Assembly: GCA_029207755.1 (NCBI GenBank)
Contig: JARCOQ010000012.1
Span: 19,393,740 to 19,457,739 of the forward strand
Reading direction: 5' to 3'
Source: Chamaea fasciata
Lineage: Eukaryota; Chordata; Aves; Passeriformes; Sylviidae
DNA length: 64,000 nt
Each line of letters starts with the position of its first letter. Positions within the stretch are counted from its first letter, which is position 1. A model generated the notes under the pieces. The model was given only the letters and a program-made list of their open reading frames with translations, ran no database searches and was not told where the DNA came from. Shown here in pieces: positions 25,501-37,500 of the stretch. Both the position numbers and the translations under genes were made by a program.

Positions 25501-28500
25501 TGGTTTTGTTCCGTACCATATGCCCACGGGGCAGCTCGTGCCCACCTCCAGCAAGCCTGGAGGGTTGCAGGACTCCCAGAGCAACTCAAGCTCTCTGGTT
25601 GCTTCATGAGTCTTGAGCAAGGATCCCGTGTGGGCTCTGTCCCAGGAACCATCCTGCAGAGCTTGCCAGCACATCTGGCAGGGTTCTGAAGGGTGATGGC
25701 TAGACTGAAAGGCTTGGGAAAGCTCTAAGAGAGGCTGGCAGGGCTTCTGGCAGGCTTGGATTTGTGTGACATTGCAGGGGATGAGATGCTCCTCTGTGGG
25801 GAGGAAGATGGGTGAGGATGCAGAGAGGAGCAGCAGCATCCACTTTCCATAGATGGCTTGAGGGATTTCTTTCTGGAAGGAACCAGTGTTGGGAGGCAGG
25901 GACTTCCCAGCTTTAATGGGATTGGCACTTTGCTCACACTTCTCTTTGTGGATGTTTTCTTCCTTCAGGAAATGAAAAGTATGAGGAGCCATTGGAACGG
26001 CATGTAAAACAGCAGCAACAACAAAGTCAAAGGAAAGAATCAGTTGTTGTGACGAAGACTCAGAGCCCGAAGACTAAGACCTCGAAGTCTCAGCCCCCAG
26101 TGACTCCGACCTCAAAGACTCAGACCTCGAAGACTCGGAATCCGAAGACTGAGAACCGGAAGCCCGGCTTGCTTGGCTCTGGCGATACAGTAAGAACAGC
26201 TGCAGCCCAGTTTGGCACATGCCACCCTCTCTGTGTCACCTGAGCCCCTTGCAGCCCACAGCAGCTTCCTGGTGCCCTGATGGCATTTGGGACCTCCCTG
26301 CCCACTTTACAGCCATGTGTCACCTCAGCATTGCCCCTAGGGCTGCCACTCTGGTCATGGTCTCTTCTGGTGTTGCACCAGCTTCCTGGCTACCCCAGGG
26401 AGAGATCCTGAAGGCCATGCTCAAGGGATGGAGTTGATGGCGCTTTGAAGGAGATGCAGGTCATTTCTGGGGAGTTTGCTGGTCCCAACCCAAGCCCTGT
26501 CAGATTTACAGACCTGTACAGTAGGTGCCTGACTGTGCCCTGGGACTGTGCTGGCCGTGCTCATCTCCACGAGGCACCAGCTTCCAAGCTGTGCCTTTCA
26601 AGACACAAGGCTTCCAAGGCTTTCCCGGTTCCCTTTCAAGACAGCTTTTGTCCAAGCTGCCTTGGTACTGGCTGGGGGCAAGCAAGGATCTGGAGCTCTG
26701 GAAGGTTCCTGGCTTGTCTGTCTGCCCGGCCAGATCAGCTTTGCCAACAGTGGCTGGGCAGGCAAAGATGTGGGAGTGACTTCCCTGGAGATGAGGTCCT
26801 GGCTAAGAGCAGGAGGTGTCACGGACACTGAGCAGCCAGACAGGAGGACCCCACAGCCCCTCTCAACAGCAGCAGGGTGGGATCCTTTCTCAGGTGCAAG
26901 CTGGGCCTTGGGAAGGACCTTTGCTAAGCAGCCACTGTCTTCCCTTTTCTCAGACAGACACCCAGGCGCAGATAAAGATGGCAGAGAAGGCTGGTTTGGA
27001 GGTGCAGCAAAAGCTCTCATCCCATCTCCCGAAGAGCGGGTTTCCTGACAAGGAGCTGCTCCAGAGTCTTATCAAGTGAGTAAGGATTCCCATCCCCATC
27101 TTCAGGTGCCCCGTGGGGAACATCCAGCAATGTCTCCTTCTCCTGAGAGCTCCTTGTGTCTGCACAGCTGGGGAATAGCCGGGGACTTCAGAAAGGGTCT
27201 GGTCCTGGTGGCTGACAGGCTACATCTGAGCAGAGGAGTGTCCTCCCTTCCCCAGCACCACGCTGAGCTTTGGACTGCTCGGCTTCCCACAGGTGTGGGG
27301 TTCTGTCCCTGCAGCTGAGGGGACCCAGCACAGACCTTCAAGCCCTTCCAGGCCACATAACTTCTGTCCCTGCTGACTAGCTCTAAAAGAGACAACTCCC
27401 AGCTGATGTCTTGGTTCCAGCTAACAGAGCACACGAGACGAACGGAGAAGGGAACTGCACATGTCAGCAAACACTTTAAAATGCAGACTCAGATGGCTCG
27501 AATCCTGGTGGGGTGGCAGGGCTTATCTAGGTTCCTTGGTCTGTTCCCTTTGCGCCATCATGATGCAGCACAAGCACAGGAGGCTTCCATTCAGGAGGAA
27601 GATGCTCTGCAGAACAGATCATGTGATCTGGTTGCAGAACAATGAAGATTTCCGGTGCGGGCAAATCTTTCTTCTAGGCCCTGAGGCAATTTCAGGCTCA
27701 GGCTGTACACGAGGCTAAGCAGTTTCATTGAGACCAGTGGAGGCCCAGTGTACTCACCTCTACTGGCTTTTCATGGCAGAGGAGCTGCGACCAGTGTCCA
27801 TTTTAAACTAATTTTAGTTTCAGCTACCATGGGTAGCTGATAAAACCTAGGACCTGCACTCCTCCTGATTTCCCAAAGTCATTGCCAGGTGATCAGGCCT
27901 CGGGTTTCGTATGCTTGAGCTGAGTTTTTACAGCAATGAATACAGAATTATCCCCTTTATTTGTGTCTTCCATCCACTGAAGCTGTAGCCAGGCTGTGGT
28001 TTAAGGACTGTCCTTACTCCTTCTTCCAGCATTGAGCCGCTTGAGTATGTCCTGGACCTGGGGTCTGTATTTAAGGGCTGCACTGAGAGACGCACTCTGG
28101 AGATCACCAACCCTGGGGAGATGCTTTTGTCCTTCCGGATGGATGTGTCTGTCCTGCAGGACACAGGTAAGCAGTGCTGGAGACACTTCCTGTGGGCTTG
28201 AAGAAGGTGTCTCAGACAGATTAGCTTAAACCACTGAACTTGGGGAGGTTTTTGAGCTTTTTCTTCTCAGTGGCCCTGCTGGGAGCTTCAGAGTCTCAAT
28301 TCTCCTGGCCAGCCATGCCCAGGGACCTGGCCTGCCTGTGACTGCCCTAACGCTTCAGTGCAGGGGCCAGATGGGCTCATCAGCCCGGTCACCTCTCAGC
28401 ATCTTCTGCCCTTGGCTCCCACCAGCATGAAGTTTCTTTGGGCACTCTGTGGGCTTGTTTTGTGAACCAGTGGGGTCTGCTGTGTTTTGGAAGTGCTTTG

Positions 28501-31500
28501 TTTGGAGTTCACACTGTCACAGCACTTGTGTTAAGCCTTTATTGAGGAAACAGCCTGTGAGATCCTCTGGTGGATGAAAAGAGGCTTCCAAAAGAGGCCT
28601 TGAGGCAAGGCTGTGCTTCCATCACACAGAGGCTCGCTGTGTCTGAGGGCTGTTCACCGGTGCCCTCTTTTACGTTTTTGTCCAGGTCACCGCACGGCAG
28701 GGGCGTTTTCCCAGACCTCTCAGCCAGGACACCTGTAGGGCCTTAAACATGCTTGTGACACATTTCATGTTTCTTGTGTATCTCAGCTGCTTTGTTTTCA
28801 TCTGTTCAAGGTTTCAGTGTGGACCTGGACCAAATGGAGAACCTGCCTCCCAGGCACACCGTGACATTTGAAGTGTGCTTTGAAAGTGCTTGCCGCCCAC
28901 AGGGTGACGTGGATGTGCTGCTGCCCATCAAGGTACCACAGCTCTTGGGGCAGGCAGCAGGCTGGGCACCGCAGCAGCTGTCACCTGCGCCCTCCGCTGA
29001 ATTCTCTGTCCTTCTCCAGGTAGAAAAAGGCCCCAGGTCTCACATCCGCCTCCATGCCGCTGTCGTTGAACTGTCACTCAGACTTTCAAAGAACACTCTG
29101 AAGTTCTCGGATACCCTCGTTGGGCAGTGCCAGACTGAGACAGTCCGGCTCTACAACTGGTTCCATGTCCCCTGCACTTGGTTTATTACTGGCATCCAGC
29201 CTGTAATGGAGGTAAAGCACGGGCAACATTGAACACGTAACTTCTTGGTTGGGTTTTCTTTGTGTCTCTTGCCCTTTCTACTCCTGTGGCTGCCTGAGCA
29301 CTTGGGTCTACAGCGTGTTTGAGGAAGCTTCTGAGGGTCAGATCAAGGCTGGTTTGCCTGGACCTGTTCCATTAGCTGATGCTTTGCTTTTCTAGCACCT
29401 TCACCCATTCGCCCTCCTCTGAGGACTCTAGTTCCCTCTCTGCCTGCCCTGTCTACAGGTTTTCCCTCCAGCTCTAGGCTATGGGGGCCACGCTTGTTTT
29501 GGCTGTGGGTGCTCTCAGCACCGTATCAGTGTCTCAGAGCACTGCAGGAACTGAGGCTCTGTCCTCGCAGACCCAGGAGACCTGACAGGATTTATTTCTG
29601 TGCCCAGAGCAATCAACGCAAACGCAGGACACCAGCCCTACCTCAGAAGAAGCAGGCACTGGAGGATGAGCCCTGTCCCTTTGAAGTGATGCCCTGCAAA
29701 GGAACCCTTGATGCAGGAAGCTGGCAGGACTTGAAAATCCGGTTTACACCGAAGGAGGAGGTGAGATTGGCAGGTGTCAGCCCAGGAGGCCGAAAGGAGG
29801 GCCTGGTGCCGAGAGTGTGCTCTGAGCTCTGCCTTGGCAGGGAGCTTTCTGCAGGCCCCGTACTCAGCTACTCAGTGTGGCTCAGTTCACCCCACAGAGC
29901 ATTGCCGTGAGATGTGCTTTGAAATGCCCACAGGGAGCTTGCACAGAGAGCATCGGGGCTCTGTGGCTGCCTCTCGGCACACGGGAGGGATGCGCCCAAC
30001 TCCCCTCAGCCTCCCCCTTGCCCGGCTGTATTTGCAGCTGCGACACTCGGTGCAGAGCAGCTGCACACTCGCAGAGGATAATCCTGGAATGGTCAGTCTA
30101 GGCTCATCCTGCTGCAGAACTGACAGACAAAACAGCCACCAGACACCTTCCTGGGCACAGCAGGACAGTCACCTGTAGTGCTGTGCTTCCAGCAGTCCCT
30201 GGGGCTCTGGCCTGCCTGCACATTCCCATGCAGCTGGGGATTCAACTTAAAGGATGGAGCGTTCCCAAAAGTAGTTTGCCTGTGGCCGCTGGGTCTTGGA
30301 AACTGACGGCCTGTACCGGTATGGACACAAGTGCTTCTGTGCCTGCAGGCGGTCCCAGGGATCTTTTAATTGCTCCAGAGACATAACCATCTTGTGTCTG
30401 GCTTTGACCAGAGCCAGACACTGAGCAGAGAAGATGATCCTTATTTCTAGCCGGTGAGAGCTCATTTGCCTCTCTCCTGGAGCTGGCGTTTGCCTGATGC
30501 AGCAGTGCCAGGACTGTGTCTGGACACTGTAACCCCGAGGGCCCTTCTCATGAGCACTGCGCTCCTGCATGGCTAGGTGAAAACATCTGACAGTCCATTG
30601 TAGATCCATCTGATACCCAAATACCCAGTTACAGTGCACACCAGGATTCCTCCCAGTTACTCAGCCCCAGGCTACTACAGACGCTGTAGTCCCTGGCGTC
30701 AGTAAATACCTGGTGGTTTCCATTCACCTTGGAGGGACTGGGAACACCCTGACCTTGGAGAAAGCGTTGTATCTGGGGTCCCGTCACCTGGGACTTCATG
30801 GATGAGTTTTCTTCACTTTTCTCTTTTCAGAGGTCTTACAAGAATAAGCTGAAGCTTAAAATTTGTGAGAGCAGCAATTGCTTAATGCTGCACCTGTCAG
30901 GACAAGGTCTGGAGCCACGGCTGGAGTTCAGCCCCCCAGCACTAGAGATGGGATGGGTGCTGGTGGACAGCGATGGAGTGCAGGCCACAGTGGTGGTGAA
31001 GAACCCATGCAACTTCCCCATTGAGTTTTACTCCCTGGATTTTGATGAGCAGTACCTTGAGGAGGAGAAGGTGAGAAGGCAGGTCTGGTCCCCATGTACA
31101 TGCTGCCCAAGCTTCACAGCACTCCAGCATTCCCAGGCTTGTTCCAGGGAGATGGAGGCAATCCCCAGGGAAAGCCAACTCTGCTGACATGCTGTGGGAG
31201 GACTTCAATAGTTTGTGTTGTTGGGAGGAAGAGAGGAGACAGAAAACGGGTTTGTTGAGCGTGTGTGATGAAAGGCCAGAGAAGGAATCTTGCGGATGGT
31301 TTCTCTTCCCTGCGCACACAGATCCTGAGGACGGCAGTGGGGTCTGAGTACCAGAAGAAGTTTTTAATGCCTCCCCGTGCCATGGGCGAGACGCTGCCCC
31401 CAGAGCTGCTGGAGTACTATGAAGCACAGAAGAGGCTGAATGCACAACAGGAAGAGGTCAAGGCCATGGCAGAGGCTGAGGCTGAGGCTGAGGCCATGGG

Positions 31501-34500
31501 CAAGACAGAACCAGGTCAGGAAAACAGTGAGGGTTTGGCGGTGTCTGTTTTGACTGTGGTCGCAGCAGGGAGTCCAGCCCATATACCCTGAACTCTGTCA
31601 CCTTCAGGGAAAGCCCATGCTTTTAAAAACTGCCTGTTCCCCAGCTTGGTGGAGGAACTCTTGGGTGAAGGACTGGGGCATCCTCTACCAACCCTGAGTG
31701 TAGCCAAAGCAAGCTCCTATCTGCCTGCCATAGACTGGGGAAATAATCGGGATATTCACAAAGACTAGGATTGGATGAGTTCTTCAGCCAGTAGAACCAG
31801 GTCTAATATCACTGGCTCTTTTATATTTGCACTTTCCTAGCAACAAAAGAACAAGCTCATGTTGCTTTCACCAAGTCTCCTTTTCCGGGATCTGAGCAGA
31901 TTGGGAGGATGAGGAGGATCAAAGGTAGGCAGGAGGCTGACCTTTTCTCCTGGTTTTTCACTGCAGCACATCACAGGGCTGTCCCATTCTATCCTGAGGC
32001 CACGGTGAAAGCGACTGGGAATCCTATCTCTCGAGCTGTCATTCGCCACCTGGGCATTGACCAGTCTTCAGAGAGGTGTGAAGCACAGCAGGACAAAGGG
32101 ATTGTTGTCATTGTCCACGGGCCACCCCTGGCAGGTATGTGAGCTGCAGCCCTGGGCTGCAGGGAGAGGGGCAAGCAGGAGAAATACATCCTGGTGGACC
32201 TTGGTGCTTAAGGCAAAGACCTCAGCCGAACAGGAGGTGGAGATGATCCTCCTGGCTCTAGAATTCAGAGCTGGTAACCACACTCCAGCTGCCTCCCTCA
32301 TGGCCTCCCCTGGAGGGACACTTGATTTCCCCCTGTTCTTTTAACTTTGAAATCTTGTTGGAGATTTTTCCAGGGCCTGTCCCTGTAATGCCTCATGTGC
32401 ATGTGTCACCAAGCAGTCCTCCTCTCTCTCTCAGGAAAGACAGAGATAGCGGCGGCCCTGTGTCACCATTACGACGCTGCTCCCTTGTCCCTTGACACCG
32501 TGGTGAAAGAGGCCATTGCCAATGATGGCAGCCAGGCAGGGCTCCGTGCCCGGGAGCTTTGCACCGAGGCTGCCATGGAGCTGAAAAGCAAAAACAAAGG
32601 TAATGCTGGTGAGGAGAAATGCCAGACCCAGAGCCAGTGCTTGAGAAACCCACCATGACTGTCCACTTCTGCTCACTCAGAGCAGCAGTTTTTCAGTCCT
32701 TGGGTCTCTTAGGGAACATGGGTGAAGTGCATCTCTGGCTGGTCTTCAAAAAATAAAAAATCAATTTTAAGGGCTCAGTCGGGGATTCTTTGACATCCCC
32801 CTTTGCTTGCCATGCTTGGCACATGTTCATTTTTCTAAGGGTGGTGAAGCATGCCCGTCTCTTTCCCAAATATTTTCTATTTCCTCAAAGCTGAATCAAG
32901 CTTGCTTCTCGTGGGCAGCAGGCAGAACTGCTGCCCACTTTACCAAGGAAAAAGCCTTCTGAAGTGGCTCATTACGCACAAGAGGACTGGCTATGAGTGT
33001 AACCTTGCGAACAAGAGGAAGGGAAGGACAGCCTCCCAGAGGAATTTCCAATCAGAGACGTGCTCCAAATGAGCTCTTGTCTCCCGAGATTTACCTGTGC
33101 TCACTGTCAGGTTACACAGCTCGTGTATGTTGGGCTGTTCTCCATGTGAGACCAGAGACTTTTAGGAAGCTTACTGGGCAGCTGGTAGGCTGAGCTCTGC
33201 AGGGTGAGGCCAGACCTGCCACAGTGCAGGGGGAAGTTTTGCATTGCTCACTTTTGAAGCTGGCTGGGTTGGGAGCTGGCGGAAGGAAAAGGAGTCTGTG
33301 TCCCAGCAGGGTTTTCCCACAAGGAGCATTTAGCTTCAGCAGAGACGGCTGGTGCAAGCGGGGCAGGGCTGCAAGTCTCCACATGAGAATGCAGGATGGG
33401 TGCAGTGTATGGAAACAATGGTCCTGGAGGACAGATCCTTGGCTTGATCCATGGGGAACTCCTGTGCAAGCAGTGTCACCTGCATGCACAGTTGTTAGGA
33501 GGGACATAGTGCTGGCTTTAAAATCAAGGATGGGATAGCGTGCTGGTAAGAGAAGCAGGGAGGGAGCTGCTTCTGAGTGTTGCCAGTGCCCAGCAGACTG
33601 GGGAAGAAGTGCCAGGTTCCTTCCAGGGTCCAAGGCTGTGCCCATTGTGGTGAAAGGTGCCTACTTGCTTTTCAAAGCCCTCCTGAACCATGTGTCCCCT
33701 ATGCAGCTAAAAAGCGTCAGCACGCCATTCCGGCCAAGAGAAGGCAAGCCTCCCAGGAGAAAACGAACAAGAATTCCAAAGGCAAGAGCACACCAGCACA
33801 AAAGAAGACGGAGCCAGCCAGCACACCCGAGGTAAACACGATCTGCCTGGGTTGGTGCCTGGGACCTTTGCATTGTCTGTGAGATGGGCAGGGGCTGCTT
33901 ACGGTGGAGGCTCTGTGCCAGCCAGGGCCTGGTATGTGGGTCCATTGCACCAGGAGTTTGCAGGCTTGGGTCTCTGCTGGCCAGGGGATGGGTCCTCCAG
34001 GACCATCCCCTGGAGCCCCCAGCCTGCACTGCAGGGTTGTTCTAGTCTCCACTAGTGAGGAACCCCAGCTGCAAGCCCAGCAGTGGGAGTTGTTCAGGGC
34101 TTTCCAGTGGGGTGTATTTTCCTTACAATGGTCCACATTACAGTTCACAGTTTCCACTGCTCCTGCACCGCAGCAGCTGAACATCACCAGCAGTTGTGGG
34201 GAAGAGCTGAACTGCCTGAGCTGTGTGCTGCCCGAGGACCTGCTGGTGGAGATCCTCTGTGAGAGGCTGAAGGTATGTGGGGTGGGGAAAAGGAGACATT
34301 CCTGCTCCGGAGAACAGGCAGTGAGGTACAACTCGGAGAGGAGGAGGAGGAGGAGGTCTGTACATGCTCTTGGAGGATCCTGGCCTGTGTGCAGGGAACC
34401 TTGGGGGAAGCTGCAGATGCCCTTAGTTGGCAGAGCCTAAGGACAGACACAAGCTGCTCTTAGCTAATGCACCTGGAACAAGGACAGCTGGTGCCCTGTG

Positions 34501-37500
34501 ACATCTGGGTTTACTGTCCAGCTGTGAGCCCCCTGTGTGCAATGGCTGACTTACTCTTCCCTGTATTTGCAGCACGAAGATTGCTACAAGGGAGTGGTCT
34601 TTGATGGCTTGGAGAGCCTCTTTGCAAGAAGCCTGGAATCTTCTCTGCTCTGTGTACTCACAGCTGTCAAGAATCGCCATTATATCTACATGGTGAATGT
34701 GCATCAGGATTATGCTTCTTGGAAAGCCAAGAAGGAAGCTGAAACACAGAGGAAGGAGGATGAAAGACAGAGGGAAGGTGAGATATGTCTGTCCCTCTCA
34801 AATCTTCTCTCTCAAGCCCTCAGACTTATCTCTGTGTGTCTGGGTTTGCAGCAGAGCTTGTAAGAAGTGTTTTTATTCATCTTTCCACCTTCTGCCTCTG
34901 TAACCACACTCATCTCAGAGTTGCAGGAGACTGGAGGCTTTAAGACACCTTAATCTCTAACGTTAAAGCTTGGGCACAAGTTCAAGCTCTTGTAGCTCAG
35001 TGACAAACAACTGTCCTCAGCCCTGGTGCACTTAAGCCAGGAAAAGCGCAGGAACTCACTGCCTGGCCGTAGTTTGGGGGATTGTCTGAGTTTTGGAGCA
35101 GGGATATGAGCTCCCCCATGTCTCCTGGTGTGATAGGCTGGGTTGGGAAAAGCTGTGAGTCCTTGCAGCTGACCCAAAGCACCCAGCTGTGCTTGCTGTC
35201 ACTCATGGTTTCTGCTCTGGTTTGTGCTAAAGAACTGCAGCGGGAAGAAGCTCTTCAGAGGAACAGAGAACGTGCCTTGAGAATGGATGAGGAAGAGTAT
35301 GACGCCCTCCCTGAGGAGGAGAAAGCTGCCGTGGATAAAATAATACAGGAATTGAACCATATGCGGAGGGAGAGGTGAGTAAGCCTTCCATGGGTTCCTG
35401 CTCGGGGTAGTGTCCCCGGAGGGTTTCCCTGCTCCAAGGACTCTGAGCTCAGACGTGTTTGATAGCAAAGGCCAGAAGCAACACAGGGATGGCCACTCTT
35501 AGCTGCCTGGCTCCCAAGGGAGGAAGGACCTTCTTCTGCTGAGATAGAACATCTTCTTCTCCATGGTGAGCCCTCCCAGCTTAGATGCTGCCTGCAGGGA
35601 GCTGGGCTCTGGGCTTGCCTTGGCACTGCCTGTAGAAGTGTCTTTAAGTCCATGATGTTGATTCACACCTTCTTCATCATCTCCCTTCTTCACCTAAAGA
35701 GTGGGATTGTGGTATGGGCAGGTGGGGGGCACAGACAAACCCTTGGTTTGGGTCCTGGTGCTGCTACAGTTGAAGTCCTTGCAATGCTGATGTGCCAGGG
35801 ATCCTTATGTTGGGACACCACCCGTGAAAGCTCGTGTCCTTTAGGCACCCCTTCAGCTGCAGCAGGAGACAAGCACAGGAGAAGCTCAAAGAAGGCAGCC
35901 CAGCTCAGGACACATAGGAAAAGTGTGGAACTGGGAGGGGAGGCTGCTTAAAGCAAGCCTGTGTATCAGGACTTCTTTCAGCCCAGGCTGAAGTTGATTT
36001 CATGCGGAGGAGATGGACAAGGCTGCTTCCAATTGTTTCCATGGCAGAGAACACCAGTTTGCCTTGGTCACAGCTGGGTTCCAGCTGGAAACCTGGCTGA
36101 CAAGAGCCTGTCTTGCAGGAGAGGAGTTCCTGCAGCCTTTGCTTTCTGACTGATAGGATTATTCTCATTAAGGAGCAGGCTGTGCCCAGGGAGGAGGGGG
36201 CTGATTGAGTCGAGAAAGAATGGCAGAAGGGATAAGGAGATGTTAGCAGGTTGTGATCTGGTTTAAACTGGGAAATCAAGAGACGAAGGGAGTTCTCAGG
36301 CATCTGTGCAGAGAGCTGGTGGCTCAGCCTTTGGCAAGTGGGCTAGAGGTGTTTGGGTGTGCCTTAAGAGGGAGGTTGCACAGTTAAGACCTTATGATGG
36401 CAAGGCTTAGGTTCAGCGGGTCCTGGAGGTCCCCTTCCACCATTCCCCTCCCTTGGGATGTTCCAGGCCTCTGTGGGTTGAGGAAAATTCACAGAAATGG
36501 TCTTGCAGTTCTGCCTGGCCTCAGGGTCAAGGAATAAAGTGCAGGGCCAGCCAGGACTAGCGAGCCCAGGTTTCTGGTGGTGACTCTTAGCAATGTTTTC
36601 TCTTTTGTTTCCTGAAGGGAGCAGCAGCTGCTGGCTCAAAAGCTTGAGGAGGAGGCAAAAGCCTTAGAGGAGGAAGAGAGACAGAAGGAGGAAGAGAGGC
36701 GGAAGGAGAAAGAAAAGCAGAAGAAGGGCAAGCAGCCTACAAAACCAGAGAAGGGGAAAACCAAAGCCCCAAAGACGAAGGAAGCCAAAGCCCCAGAGAA
36801 GAAGGAAAGCAAAACCCCTGAGAAGGGAGAAGCCAAAGCCCCAAAGAAGGGAGAGGCCAAAGCCCCAGAGCAGGAGGAAACCAAAGCCCCAGAGCAGGAA
36901 GAAACAGAAATCTCAGAGGACCCAGCTGAGATGGAGAAGAACTTGATCCTGAGGTTTCAGATCCATGAGTTTTCACAGCAGAACGTCGCACAGGTTTTCT
37001 CCTACTGGGACAGGGTTCAGGGTACCGTGGAGTTACCTGTGATGAAAAATGGAAACAAGGCACTGCCTTCAGCTGAAAACAAAGGTCAGGAGACCAGTAA
37101 GCCTCAGGAGAAAGTGGAGAAGAAGAAGCCCGCACAAAAACACAGACGCCAAAGCCATCCTCAGTCACCTCGGCTGAAGACTCAAGGCCAAGTTGCAGGA
37201 GAGGCAGTCAGAGTCGGGGTGCCGTGCCTGGACATCCAGTTCACAGATCCAAAGGCCATGTTTACAGAGATCCTGAGCAGTGGGAGGCTGCCAACGGAAG
37301 ACGAGGTAAAACCCTGCAAGGCTCAGATCTTGAGCTTGCCGTGGTCTTGGGCCCTGGAGCATTGTGTCCTCCCAGGGGATAATGGCACAGAGCCTTTTCC
37401 AGGCGCCTGATGATGTTCCATAATGACTCTGTAAGTATCTGTGTGGATGGGGAGGTCATCACCATCCCTCAGATGGGCAGAAAGTGGAAGTGCTCTGTGT

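Noticed and set aside
25363..25992. 209-codon minus-strand frame
   Set aside because: It overlaps exon 19 and an intron in antisense; no motif.
33717..34331. 204-codon minus-strand frame
   Set aside because: It is antisense to exons 31-32 and an intron; no motif.
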